DNA of 64,000 nt from Gemmatimonas sp. (GCA_025361705.1 JANYJW010000051.1:18112-82111); one strand, 5' to 3'. Numbered from the stretch's first letter, positions 8,878 through 16,445 are shown. Program-made: numbers and translations. Notes: generated by a model not told the origin, from the letters alone.

Positions 8878-9123
8878 ATGTCACGCATTGCATCGCGCCG
8901 CCGCTGGGCGCTCGCCCTGCTCGTCCTTGCCGCCGGATGCCGATCACCTGCCGCCGACGCCGCAGTTGCCGAACAGCTCGCGCAGATGTCGGACGCATTG
9001 GTGGGCATCCACGATCAGCTGGCCGTCATGACTTCGACGGTCGATTCACTGGTGATCGTGGCCGCCAAGCAGGATACGCTGATCAAGAAACTGGCGGCGG
9101 CGAGCGGCGTGCAGGCGCCCTAG
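8878..9123 (+). CDS. Small lipoprotein with coiled-coil
   Basis: 81 residues. GGAG at 8867-8870 sits seven bases before the ATG. A signal peptide ends in the lipobox LAAGC, with Cys21 as the lipidated residue; there is no Asp at +2, so outer-membrane sorting is possible. The mature part is a short heptad-like helix (VAEQLAQMSDALVGIHDQL), as in Lpp-like or YgdR-like small lipoproteins. It is unrecognised beyond that. It diverges from the pseudopilin gene, so the bases between 8715 and 8877 hold both promoters. Confidence 0.7.
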   Translation: MSRIASRRRWALALLVLAAGCRSPAADAAVAEQLAQMSDALVGIHDQLAVMTSTVDSLVIVAAKQDTLIKKLAAASGVQAP

Positions 9124-9258
9124 CCCCCCGCCGCGCGGCAGGCGTTGCTGGCGGCCGCGCCGCCTGCGACCGATGCTCTGAAGGGTGGGTCGAGCACGGC
9201 CCGTGCACCCCCGGGGGCCGATCGTGCCTAGATTACTCGGCTTGGAGGAGCCATCACG

Positions 9259-9489
9259 ATGCGCGTCAACATCGAGTTCTGCGTCATTTGAAACTACGAA
9301 CCACGAGCCGTCAGTTTGGCGGACGCGATTCGCGAGCATCATCCGGGCGTCGAGATATCGCTGCAACCCAGCAGCGGCGGCCGGTTTGAGGTGACCGTCG
9401 ATGGCGTGGCGGTCTTCGAGAAGTCCGTGCTTGGGCGTCACGCCCTGCCGGGCGAGATCCTGACCCTGATCCAGCAGGCCGCACGCTGA
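9259..9489 (+). CDS. SelW-like Rdx-family selenoprotein, in-frame TGA read as selenocysteine
   Basis: 76 residues if the TGA at 9289-9291 is read through as selenocysteine (residue 11). A strong ribosome-binding site GGAGGAG (9244-9250) lies eight bases before the ATG. The reading frame is otherwise intact to a TGA at 9487-9489. The protein starts with a beta strand leading to Cys8-Val-Ile-Sec11, the CxxU redox motif of SelW/SelT/SelH (Rdx) proteins, followed by the family's YxPRA-like stretch, an AxxLxxAI helix, a GGRFEV strand-turn, the VDG turn and a C-terminal helix. These are the landmarks of thioredoxin-like Rdx proteins of 70-100 residues. A candidate SECIS hairpin follows the TGA. Without readthrough only a ten-residue peptide would be made. 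It probably acts as a thiol/selenol oxidoreductase. Selenocysteine genes (selA, selB, selC, selD) are not in this window. Confidence 0.8.
9304..9332 (+). promoter_or_regulatory. Candidate bacterial SECIS hairpin
   Basis: Downstream of the TGA at 9289-9291 the RNA can fold into a lower stem (9304-9307 with 9329-9332), a small internal loop, an upper stem (9309-9312 with 9322-9325) and a nine-base apical loop 9313-9321 beginning A-G. The apical loop starts 21 bases after the TGA and has a G in its first two positions, as expected for bacterial SECIS elements inside coding sequence. The stem is modest and was folded by eye. Confidence 0.4.
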
Positions 9490-9504
9490 TGGTGCAGGGT
9501 GGCC

Positions 9505-9541
9505 GGACGGCAGGGGCGCCCACGCGGGCGCCCTTCCGTCC
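9505..9541 (+). terminator. Strong hairpin, probable terminator after the SelW-like gene
   Basis: Two self-complementary GGGCGCCC arms (9514-9521 and 9526-9533) around an ACGC loop are extended by GGACGG (9505-9510) pairing with CCGTCC (9536-9541), giving about 16 base pairs with one bulge. It stands between the SelW-like stop and pfkA. No U-run follows. Confidence 0.55.
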
Positions 9542-9571
9542 CCTGTCAATCGTCTTCAGCTTCAGCTTCCT

Positions 9572-10648
9572 ATGAGAATCGCAATATCCACCGGCGGCGG
9601 CGACGCCCCCGGCCTCAACGCCGTCATTCGCGCCGCCGTGCTCTCGGCCATCGACCGGGGCTGGCACGTGCTCGGCATCAAGCGCGGTTACATGGGGCTG
9701 CTGGGCGAGGACGAGGTGATTCCGCTCACCCGCGACAGCGTGCGCGGCATCGGGCATCTGGGCGGCACGATCCTGCGGACGACCAACCGCGGCAATCCGT
9801 TCCACTATCCGGTGAAGCAGCCCGACGGATCGTTCATCGAGATCGACCGCACCGACGAGCTGATGGACAACGCGCGCAACCTCGGCATCGAAGCGCTGAT
9901 CACCATCGGCGGCGACGGCTCGCTGGCCATTGCGCAGCAGCTCTTTGAAAAGGGCATGCGCGTGGTAGGCGTGCCCAAGACGATCGACAACGACGTGAGC
10001 GGCACGATCACCACGTTCGGCTTCGACACGGCGGTGACGACGGCGATGGACGCCATCGACAAGCTGCACACGACGGCCGAGAGCCATGACCGCGTGATCG
10101 TGCTCGAGGTGATGGGGCGCGATTCGGGGTTCATCGCGCTGCATTCGGGCGTGGCGGGCGCGGCGCACGTGATCCTGATTCCCGAGATCAAGTGGGACAT
10201 CCAGAACGTGTGCGACCACATCATGATGCGCGACGGGCTGGGCAAGAAGTTCGCCATCGTGGTGGTGGCCGAGGGCGTGCCGTTCGACGGCGAGGTGGGC
10301 ACGATGGGCGAGTCGATGCCCGGGCAGGCCAAGCGCGTTGGCGGCGTGGCTGAGCGCATTGCGCGGGCCATCCAGGCGCGCACGGGCAAGGAGTGCCGGT
10401 CGCTGGTGCTCGGCCACCTGCAGCGCGGCGGCATGCCCACCGGCTATGACCGCCTGCTAGCCACGCGATTCGGCGGCGCCGCCACCGAAGCCGTGGCCAA
10501 CGCCAAGTGGGGGCACATGGTGGCGCTGCAGACGCCGCACATCGTGCCGATTCCCATTGTGGAAGCGCTCAAGGAGCACAGGGTCGTCGACCCGTCGCAC
10601 GACGTGGTGCGCACGGCGCGGCGCATCGGGATTTCGTTTGGAGATTGA
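9572..10648 (+). CDS. pfkA: ATP-dependent 6-phosphofructokinase
   Basis: 358 residues. It phosphorylates fructose 6-phosphate to fructose 1,6-bisphosphate in glycolysis, in the cytoplasm. Visible motifs are the N-terminal GGGDAPGLN phosphate loop, GGDGS at about 113-117 (Gly after the GGD, the form typical of ATP users, where PPi-dependent enzymes usually have Asp), catalytic TIDND at 137-141, MGRDSGFIA, and the C-terminal GHLQRGG fructose-phosphate site. It is slightly longer than the 320-residue E. coli enzyme, as in the long-chain clade. No strong ribosome-binding site precedes the ATG. A perfect palindrome starts at its stop codon. Confidence 0.95.
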   Translation: MRIAISTGGGDAPGLNAVIRAAVLSAIDRGWHVLGIKRGYMGLLGEDEVIPLTRDSVRGIGHLGGTILRTTNRGNPFHYPVKQPDGSFIEIDRTDELMDNARNLGIEALITIGGDGSLAIAQQLFEKGMRVVGVPKTIDNDVSGTITTFGFDTAVTTAMDAIDKLHTTAESHDRVIVLEVMGRDSGFIALHSGVAGAAHVILIPEIKWDIQNVCDHIMMRDGLGKKFAIVVVAEGVPFDGEVGTMGESMPGQAKRVGGVAERIARAIQARTGKECRSLVLGHLQRGGMPTGYDRLLATRFGGAATEAVANAKWGHMVALQTPHIVPIPIVEALKEHRVVDPSHDVVRTARRIGISFGD

Positions 10649-10663
10649 CGGGGGCGCCCCCGT
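10648..10663 (+). terminator. Perfect 16-base GC palindrome at the pfkA stop
   Basis: ACGGGGGC followed directly by GCCCCCGT forms a hairpin starting on the last base of the pfkA stop codon. It probably ends or protects the pfkA transcript. There is no U-run. Confidence 0.45.
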
Positions 10664-10774
10664 GGCGCCGCGAGGGATCAGGATCGCACCCGCCGGGTAT
10701 GATCCGCACACGGTGGCGCCGAGTGGGCGCCAATCGTCCGTAGGGCGGATCACCGCCTGTCGTGGAGGAAGTGC

Positions 10775-11191
10775 TTGACCCGTTTCCGCTGGATCGTGTC
10801 GATCGTGCTTTTGGCGCCCGCGGCGCATGTGCTGGCGGCGCAGGACACGCGCGAGCCGCAGTCGCGCGTGCCCACCTCGTTCACGCCACCGGCCGGGCTG
10901 TGCCGCCTGTGGATCGACGGCGTGCCCGCGTCGCAGCAGCCTGCGCCCACCGACTGCGCAAACGCCATCCGGAACCGGCCCACCAACTCCACGGTCGTCT
11001 TCGGGGCGCAACGCCACAGCGAGGGCAGCGGACTGGGCTTCACGCGCCGCGGCGAACTGCCTGCTGCCCGAAAGCTGGTGCCCAACTCGTTTGCCGGTCG
11101 TGCCCGTGACGAAGCCCGTGACCGTGACCGCGACCGCGGCACCGACACCACGGCCAGGCCCGCCACACGCAAGCCGGAGAAACCGCAGTAA
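10775..11191 (+). CDS. Secreted protein of unknown function
   Basis: 138 residues from a TTG start with GGAGGAA at 10764-10770. A signal peptide of about 22 residues ends near VLAAQ. The mature part has the short segment GLCRLWIDGVPASQQPAPTDC, split here around two Cys residues that may form a disulfide; I recall such WxDGxP..QPAPTDC segments in exported proteins of this phylum, but no function is known. The C-terminal third is low-complexity, with alternating Arg/Asp. Its TAA stop overlaps the proposed start of the helicase gene that follows. Confidence 0.6.
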   Translation: MTRFRWIVSIVLLAPAAHVLAAQDTREPQSRVPTSFTPPAGLCRLWIDGVPASQQPAPTDCANAIRNRPTNSTVVFGAQRHSEGSGLGFTRRGELPAARKLVPNSFAGRARDEARDRDRDRGTDTTARPATRKPEKPQ

Positions 11192-13935
11192 GCCAGCCCC
11201 TGCGCCCCGTCACCGATCCGTACCTCCCGCGCGATCGTGAACACTTCGTCACCAGCGGCACCGGTGGGCGCATCATCGTCATTGCCCCCACGCGCGCGGC
11301 GTGCGAGACCATTGAGCTGGGCTTCACGCTCGACATCGAGACGGTGCTGTGGAAGTCGCAGGGCGAACGGCTGCGCGCACTTGCCGACCGACTGACGCGC
11401 GAGGGTGCGGTCAACGGCCGCCGTCCGGGCTTTGGCATCGTGGCCGGCACGGGCACGGGCAAGACGCTGAGCATCAAGCCCATCGCCCAGGTGATGCTGG
11501 CCACGGGCGACCTGCGTGTGGGCGTGATCAACCGCGAGCGCGAGGCGACGCCCGAGACGCCGACGTGGAACGTGATCATCGTGACCACGGGCATCGCGCG
11601 GCGCTGGTTCCAGGACGGCGACATCCGCCCGCAGGACACGCTGGTGGTGGACGAGATTCACCAGACATCTGCCGAGCTGGAACTCTGTCTGGCGTTGGGC
11701 AAGCGCGTGGGGTGCCGCTTCATCTGGCTGTCGGCCACGGTCGATCCGGCGTTCTACGCGCGCTACCTCGATGCCGCCGAGGTGATTGAGAGCAGCGCGT
11801 TCGACCCGGCCAAGGCGGCCGACGTGCAGGTGCTGCGCACCAAACCACTGGATTTTCTGGACGACAAGTTCCTGCAGCGCGTGACCAAGGACCGGCGCGG
11901 GGTCGGCGTCTTTCTGCCGACCCGCGCGGGCGTGGAGCAGGCGGCCGCGCTGGTGCAGAGCCGGTTCCCGAGGATGAACGTGGCGTTCTATCACGGCGGC
12001 GAACCCATTCGCGTGATTCGCCCGTTCCTCGAGCAGCAGCAGCCCAAGCCGTTCCTGCTGACGATGACCGCGGCGGGGCAGAGCGCGCTCAATGTGCAGG
12101 GGCTCGACACGGTGGTCATTGACGACACGCGCTTCACCAACCTGGTGGAGCGCGGCAAGAACGTGTTGACGCGCCTGCACCTGGGGGCCAACGAAATTCT
12201 GCAGATGGCGGGGCGCGTGCACGGGCGCGTGGCCGGCGGGCGCGTCTTCATCCTGACCGATCGCGACATCCAGTTTGCCGCGCTGCGCCCGACAGCACCG
12301 GAGTTCCAGCTGGCGGGCGACAGCGAGCGCGTGGCGCTCACCTGCGCCGCGCTCGGCGTGCGCGCCGACGCGCTCGACTTGCCAGTGCCGCTCGACAAGC
12401 TGAGCTACCACCGCGCGCTGGAGTTTCTCGACAGCCGCGGCATCGTGGACGACGGCAAGCTGACGTCGTACGGCAAGAAGGTGGAGGCGATGCCGGTGGA
12501 CCGGCCGTGGGCCGAACTGCTGGTGCACTGCGACGACGAACTGTTGGCGTACGTGGCGGTCATGGCGAGCATCGAGAGCCTGCATCGGATGACGCGCGAC
12601 GATCGCGACCTCAGCGGGCTCATTGTGCCGGGCAGCGACAACCTGACGGCGTACAATGTGTACGCCGAAGCGTTCACCAAGTGCGGCTTCCTGGGCGAGG
12701 TGTACGGCCTGCCGCGGCAGATGTTCGATGACAGCGTGCAGACGTGGGCCGAGCATCGCGGCGTGCTGGTGAAGGCACTTGAAGACGCAGCGCTGGCGAT
12801 GGCGAGCATCTACCGCGCCACCGGTCTGGCCCTTCCGTCGGTGATGCCCAAGGTGGGCCCGTCGGTGGACAAGCGCTTCCGCGAACTGCTCGCCGAGGTG
12901 ATGCCGTTCGATCTCGTGATCGACGAACAGACGGCGACGGGCGACGAGGCGCGCGTGTCGAAGACGAGCGTCTGCGGTACGTGGGGGGCGATTGCGGGGA
13001 CGCTGCGCTACTTCGCCGACCGCTGGGGCGTGCCGCGCGCCGCGGTGGAGGGCACGCAGCTGCCCAAGGAGCTGGTGCGCCGCAACGCCACCGTGCACGC
13101 GCCGGCGCTGACGTTCGACGGCAAACACCGGCAGTCGCCGCTGGCGCTAGAGCGTCGCGTCTCATACTTCGGTTTTGAACTTTCGCGCGAGCGCGAACCG
13201 GTGGACGTCTTTCCTGCCGGCCTCGAGGGCGAGGCACGCCACGTGCTTGCCGAAGCGATGGCGCGCGGCGAGGCGCATCATCAGTCGGTGCAGCGGAACC
13301 GGCAGGGCGTGGAAGAGGTGCGCGAGGCGTACCGGCGCAGCGGCGGCAAGACGCCGCGCCTGGGGCTCGTCGAGCTGACCGCGTGGTATGAGCGCGCCAT
13401 GGCGAGCGTGCACGATGTGTCGTCGTGGCGCGATGCGCGCGCGCTGCTGGAACCCGATGCCTTCGTGCCGCGTGCGCAGCGACTGCAGCTGATGGCGCTG
13501 CCAGGCGCGGTGGAGGTGCGCGACCGGGCGGTGACGATCGACTACGACGTGGAGGAGACACCGGCCGGAGTGAGCGGTGTGGCGCGACTCCGGCTGCCGG
13601 AAAAGGTCGCGCGCTCGCTCGTTGCCGAAGAACTGCCTGTGCTCGACCGCCCGCTCCGGTTCACGGTGATGCGCGGCGCGCGCGGGTCGGTGAAGGCGGC
13701 AACGCTCGGCGAGTTGCAGGATCGGCTGGACGAGCCGTACACCGACGACGAAAAGTCGCGGAGCTCCGACCAGGGCAAGAAGCGCGGCCGGGAATTCGAC
13801 GGTGATCGGCGCGGAAAGCCGGGGGGCGGTGGCGGGCGGGGCGGCAAGCCTGGTGGGTTCCGCGGGGGCGACAAGCGCGGTGGCGGTCGTCCGGGAGCGC
13901 CGCCCGGTCGTGGAAAGAAACGTCGCGGTAAGTGA
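11188..13935 (+). CDS. DExH-box helicase with Arg/Gly-rich tail; start codon reads GTA
   Basis: The first canonical start in frame is the GTG at 11344 (863 residues), but the frame is open and protein-like upstream (for example an IAPTRAACE segment) back to codon 11188-11190. There GGAG (11175-11178) stands nine bases ahead and the codon overlaps the previous stop. That codon is GTA, so the start is either non-canonical or mutated from GTG; with it the protein has 915 residues. Motif I is GTGTGKT, the DExH box VVDEIHQ, then LSATVDP and a second RecA domain with QMAGRVHGRV, resembling HrpA-type DEAH enzymes. The C-terminal 60 residues are Lys/Arg/Gly repeats that should bind RNA. Confidence 0.85.
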   Translation, partial: VSQPLRPVTDPYLPRDREHFVTSGTGGRIIVIAPTRAACETIELGFTLDIETVLWKSQGERLRALADRLTREGAVNGRRPGFGIVAGTGTGKTLSIKPIAQVMLATGDLRVGVINREREATPETPTWNVIIVTTGIARRWFQDGDIRPQDTLVVDEIHQTSAELELCLALGKRVGCRFIWLSATVDPAFYARYLDAAEVIESSAFDPAKAADVQVLRTKPLDFLDDKFLQRVTKDRRGVGVFLPTRAGVEQAAALVQSRFPRMNVAFYHGGEPIRVIRPFLEQQQPKPFLLTMTAAGQSALNVQGLDTVVIDDTRFTNLVERGKNVLTRLHLGANEILQMAGRVHGRVAGGRVFILTDRDIQFAALRPTAPEFQLAGDSERVALTCAALGVRADALDLPVPLDKLSYHRALEFLDSRGIVDDGKLTSYGKKVEAMPVDRPWAELLVHCDDELLAYVAVMASIESLHRMTRDDRDLSGLIVPGSDNLTAYNVYAEAFTKCGFLGEVYGLPRQMFDDSVQTWAEHRGVLVKALEDAALAMASIYRATGLALPSVMPKVGPSVDKRFRELLAEVMPFDLVIDEQTATGDEARVSKTSVCGTWGAIAGTLRYFADRWGVPRAAVEGTQLPKELVRRNATVHAPALTFDGKHRQSPLALERRVSYFGFELSREREPVDVFPAGLEGEARHVLAEAMARGEAHHQSVQRNRQGVEEVREAYRRSGGKTPRLGLVELTAWYERAMASVHDVSSWRDARALLEPDAFVPRAQRLQLMALPGAVEVRDRAVTIDYDVEETPAGVSGVARLRLPEKVARSLVAEELPVLDRPLRFTVMRGARGSVKAATLGELQDRLDEPYTDDEKSRSSDQGKKRGREFDGDRRGKPGGGGGRGGKPGGFRGGDKRGGGRPGAPPGRGKKRRGK

Positions 13936-13943
13936 GACAATAG

Positions 13944-13960
13944 TCGGTCAATCTGACCGA
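13944..13960 (+). terminator. Inverted repeat after the helicase gene
   Basis: TCGGTCA and TGACCGA are separated by ATC, and weaker pairing extends the stem by about three bases each side. It lies nine bases after the helicase stop and is followed by a fairly T-rich stretch, so it is probably a terminator. It could also be an operator for the sigma factor gene downstream. Confidence 0.45.
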
Positions 13961-13970
13961 TTACTTAAAC

Positions 13971-14003
13971 TTGTCTAGAAAATCATATAGAAATCCTAGA
14001 CAA
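13971..14003. promoter_or_regulatory. Candidate operator: spaced 8-base inverted repeat
   Basis: TTGTCTAG (13971-13978) and CTAGACAA (13996-14003) form a perfect inverted repeat with a 17-base AT-rich spacer. It ends four bases before the putative -35 box of the sigma factor promoter, a typical activator or repressor position. No cognate regulator can be named. Confidence 0.45.
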
Positions 14004-14007
14004 TCTC

Positions 14008-14036
14008 TTGACAACAATCGCATTGCTTTGCTAGGT
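14008..14036 (+). promoter_or_regulatory. Putative sigma-70-type promoter of the sigma factor gene
   Basis: A consensus TTGACA (14008-14013) is followed after 17 bases by CTAGGT (14031-14036), a poor -10, or after 18 by TAGGTT. The surrounding 13936-14060 stretch is far more AT-rich than the rest of the window, as expected for a promoter here. Confidence 0.45.
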
Positions 14037-14066
14037 TCCACTCCGTAACAACGCACCGGAGAGAAC

Positions 14067-14696
14067 GTGGCGACGATGGTAGCGACTGACATGATCGAGA
14101 GTGACGCGGACATGGCCCCCCTGGCCCCCCTGGCCCCCCTGGCTGAGCGGCCGGCGCGCTTTGATCGGGAGGCGATGGCGCAGATGGATGCGCTGTACAG
14201 CTTCGCCTTCAAGCTCACCCGGGTCCGCGAAGAGGCGGAGGACCTGGTGAGCGACACGCTGCTCCGTGCGTTTGATCGTTGGCGGCAGTTCCAGGTGGGC
14301 TCCAACATGCGCGCCTGGCTCTTCACGATCCTCTACCACGGGTTCGTGAGTCGCAAGCGCCGCATCGATGCGCGCGAAGTGCCGATGCCCGAAACCGAGG
14401 ACGGCTTCAACTACCGTGAGCCCGTTGCCGACGAGGACCCCGTCGCCACGTTCTTCGATTCGTTCATCGACGAGACGGTCGTGCGCGCCATCGGCGACCT
14501 GCCCGAGGAATACCGCAGTGCGCTGGTGATGAGTGATGTGCACGGCCTGCGGTACGCCGAGATCGCCAAGGTGCTCAGCGTGCCTGAGGGCACGGTGAAG
14601 TCGCGCCTGTTCCGCGGGCGCCGCCTGCTGCAGGGTCGCCTGCGCGGCTACGCCGAGGACATGGGGTACATCACGCCGGCGGCGGTCGCCGCCTGA
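14067..14696 (+). CDS. ECF-type RNA polymerase sigma factor
   Basis: 209 residues. GTG at 14067 is favoured, with GGAGAG at 14058-14063; the ATG at 14076 is an alternative. Region 2 spans about residues 40-105 (LYSFAFKLT, AEDLVSDTLLRAF, NMRAWLFTIL) and region 4 about 145-195 (LPEEYRSALV, GLRYAEIAKVLSVPEGTVKSRL). There is no region 3, so it belongs to the extracytoplasmic-function class and should direct polymerase to a stress regulon. The first 30 residues carry a Pro-Leu-Ala triplet repeat. No anti-sigma gene is adjacent. The neighbouring convergent CGNR gene overlaps its 3' end by 26 bases. Confidence 0.9.
   Translation: MATMVATDMIESDADMAPLAPLAPLAERPARFDREAMAQMDALYSFAFKLTRVREEAEDLVSDTLLRAFDRWRQFQVGSNMRAWLFTILYHGFVSRKRRIDAREVPMPETEDGFNYREPVADEDPVATFFDSFIDETVVRAIGDLPEEYRSALVMSDVHGLRYAEIAKVLSVPEGTVKSRLFRGRRLLQGRLRGYAEDMGYITPAAVAA
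14115..14141. repeat. Nine-base tandem repeat (three copies) in the sigma factor gene
   Basis: GCCCCCCTG is present three times without interruption and encodes Ala-Pro-Leu three times. The unit is a multiple of three, so slippage would change N-terminal linker length without breaking the frame. Confidence 0.8.
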
Positions 14697-15306
14697 CGCG
14701 CACGGCCGTCCGGTGACGGGCGGCCTTGGTGCGGTTGCCGCAGCGGCGCATGTCGCACCAGCGGCGGCGTCCGCTGCGGCTGGTATCGAGAAAGACGCGC
14801 GGGCACGGCGGTTCGGCGGCGCAGCGTCGCACATGCGTCAGTTCGCCCGTGACCAGCGCGTCGGCGGCGCTCTCCACCACCGGGATCACGAGTGCCGCGA
14901 AGGCGTCGCCCGAGGGCACGAACGTGCGAACAAACGAGCCGTCGCGGGCGTCCTGTGCCACGCGCCGCACGCCGGTGGAGCGGCCGAGCACGCGGTTGAT
15001 TTCGAGCAGCGCGGCCTGCGTCACGCGCTCCGAGGCGTGGACACCGCGCTCGGCCAGCGGACGGAGTGCGCTGCGGACGCGCCGCGCCTCGTGCAGCGTG
15101 GCGGTGGCGCTGGCCGGCTGCTCGACGGCGCGGCGCTCGAGGGCGGCGCGGCGCGGCGCGTCGATGAGCGCGGCCGATTCGAGCCAGGCGAGATAGCCGT
15201 CGAACGACGCCAGCGCGTCGCCCTGCGCGTGACGCGGCGCTTCGTCGGTGTTGACGAAGTCGAGCCACAGCCGACCGGCCGTGAACGGAACTCTCGCGCG
15301 GGGCAT
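14671..15306 (-). CDS. CGNR zinc-finger protein (ABATE-type putative transcription regulator)
   Basis: 211 residues. The N-terminal half matches the ABATE-type domain (opening with LWLDFVNT), proposed as stress-related. The C-terminal 45 residues hold the CGNR zinc finger: Cys...CxRVFLDTSRSGRRRWCDMRRCGNR, broken here at the two metal Cys pairs. Such proteins are predicted DNA-binding regulators; ligand and targets are unknown. The gene starts 21 bases from the divergent YjjX gene and its 3' end runs 26 bases antisense into the sigma factor gene. Confidence 0.88.
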   Translation of the reverse strand: MPRARVPFTAGRLWLDFVNTDEAPRHAQGDALASFDGYLAWLESAALIDAPRRAALERRAVEQPASATATLHEARRVRSALRPLAERGVHASERVTQAALLEINRVLGRSTGVRRVAQDARDGSFVRTFVPSGDAFAALVIPVVESAADALVTGELTHVRRCAAEPPCPRVFLDTSRSGRRRWCDMRRCGNRTKAARHRTAVRVRRRPPPA

Positions 15307-15327
15307 CGTGCGCCTAAGTTACATCCC

Positions 15328-15921
15328 GTGCCTCTCCCCACCATCCATCGCGTCGCGGTCGGCTCCACCAACCCCGTGAAGCTGGGCGCCGTGCGCGCCG
15401 TGCTGGCGCGCATCGCGCCGTCCGCCACGGTCGACGGTGTGGCGGCTTCATCGGGCGTTCCCGACCAGCCCATGGGTGACGCGCAGACCATCGAGGGGGC
15501 GACGCATCGCGCGCACGCTGCGCGCCTTGCCCTCGACGCAGACCTCGGCGTGGGCATCGAGGGGGGCGTGGTAGAGACGCCGCACGGCATGCGCACCTGC
15601 GCGTGGGCGGTGGTCGCAACGCGCGACGGTGCGGCGCACGTGGGCGGCTCGCTGTCGATGCCGCTCCCCGACGCGGTGGCGGCGCTGATTCGAGAGGGCG
15701 TTGAGCTGGGGCACGCGATTGACCGCCTGATAGGGACGTCGAACATCAAGCACGGGGCGGGTGCCGTGGGGATACTCACGGAGGGGCTCGTGAGTCGGCA
15801 GGATGCGTACGAGGTGATACTCGCGTACGCGTTGGCGCCGGTGCTGGGGACGGAGATGTATGCGGGGAGGCGTGCAGGGGACGGGGGGGCAGTGCGGGGA
15901 GACGAGCGAAGTTCGGGGTGA
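15328..15921 (+). CDS. Inosine/xanthosine triphosphatase (YjjX family)
   Basis: 197 residues from a GTG start placed so that the protein opens just before the diagnostic VAVGSTNPVKLGAV motif. The enzyme hydrolyses non-canonical nucleotides such as ITP and XTP, keeping them out of DNA and RNA. Further family marks are GVEGGVV-like GIEGGVVET and the GSLSMPLP region. The C-terminal 20 residues are Gly/Arg-rich and run into repeat-like sequence (15880-15920), which makes it longer than the E. coli protein of about 170 residues. It is divergent from the CGNR gene. Confidence 0.85.
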   Translation: MPLPTIHRVAVGSTNPVKLGAVRAVLARIAPSATVDGVAASSGVPDQPMGDAQTIEGATHRAHAARLALDADLGVGIEGGVVETPHGMRTCAWAVVATRDGAAHVGGSLSMPLPDAVAALIREGVELGHAIDRLIGTSNIKHGAGAVGILTEGLVSRQDAYEVILAYALAPVLGTEMYAGRRAGDGGAVRGDERSSG

Positions 15922-15990
15922 CGGGGGACGAGTTGGTGCAGGGCACTCCCGCTTCCCGCCCTCCGCGCTCCACTCTTCATTCAGAACCAA

Positions 15991-16017
15991 ACCCCGTACT
16001 CCGCACTCCGCACTCAC
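15991..16017. repeat. Heptamer repeat, AGTGCGG family
   Basis: On the plus strand ACTCCGC occurs twice in a row (15998-16011), followed by a decayed ACTCACA and preceded by CCCCGT. This is the complement of the AGTGCGG unit seen again at 34106-34130 and 50629-50649. It lies in the leader of the thioesterase gene. Confidence 0.65.
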
Positions 16018-16028
16018 ACCCCGCCACC

Positions 16029-16445
16029 ATGCCCCGCTTTGCGATCCAGGATCGCGTCCGCTGGTCCGACTGCGACCCACTCGGCATCATCCACTACTCC
16101 GCCTACCTGCGGCTCTTCGAAGTGGCGGAGCACGAGATGTTCCGTGCGTGCGGCCTGCCCTACGAAGTGCTGCGCAGGGCGGGCGGCGTGTGGCTGCCGC
16201 GCAAGGCGCTGCAGCTCGAGTTCCACTCACCGGCGGCGATGGACGAGCTCGTGCTCATCGAGGCATGGTTTGCGCGCATCGGCGACACGTCGCTCACGAT
16301 GCAGTTCGAGGTGTATCGCGAGAGCGACCGTGCCCACCGGGCGTCGGGCACGCTGACCGTGGTCTGCGTGCAGAAAGACACGATGGGCAAGTATCCTGTG
16401 CCGGCGGACGTGAAGGAGAAGATCGGCCAGTTCACGGGGGCGTGA
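16029..16445 (+). CDS. Acyl-CoA thioesterase, hotdog fold (YbgC/4HBT-like)
   Basis: 138 residues. The ATG at 16029 is chosen because the protein then begins just before the first strand of the fold, and sequence further upstream is low-complexity repeat. The signature is WSDCDPLGIIHYSAYLRLFE, with the catalytic Asp before PLGII, as in 4-hydroxybenzoyl-CoA and YbgC thioesterases. It should hydrolyse an acyl-CoA thioester in the cytoplasm; the substrate is unknown. It is convergent with the transhydrogenase gene, with a short hairpin-rich gap between them that holds two ACGGGAG-type heptamers (16450-16466). Confidence 0.85.
   Translation: MPRFAIQDRVRWSDCDPLGIIHYSAYLRLFEVAEHEMFRACGLPYEVLRRAGGVWLPRKALQLEFHSPAAMDELVLIEAWFARIGDTSLTMQFEVYRESDRAHRASGTLTVVCVQKDTMGKYPVPADVKEKIGQFTGA

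Noticed and set aside
9194..9217. GCACGG-C-CCGTGC and CCCCCGGGGG palindromes upstream of the SelW-like gene
   Set aside because: Short GC palindromes of this size are frequent at this base composition; nothing else links them to regulation.
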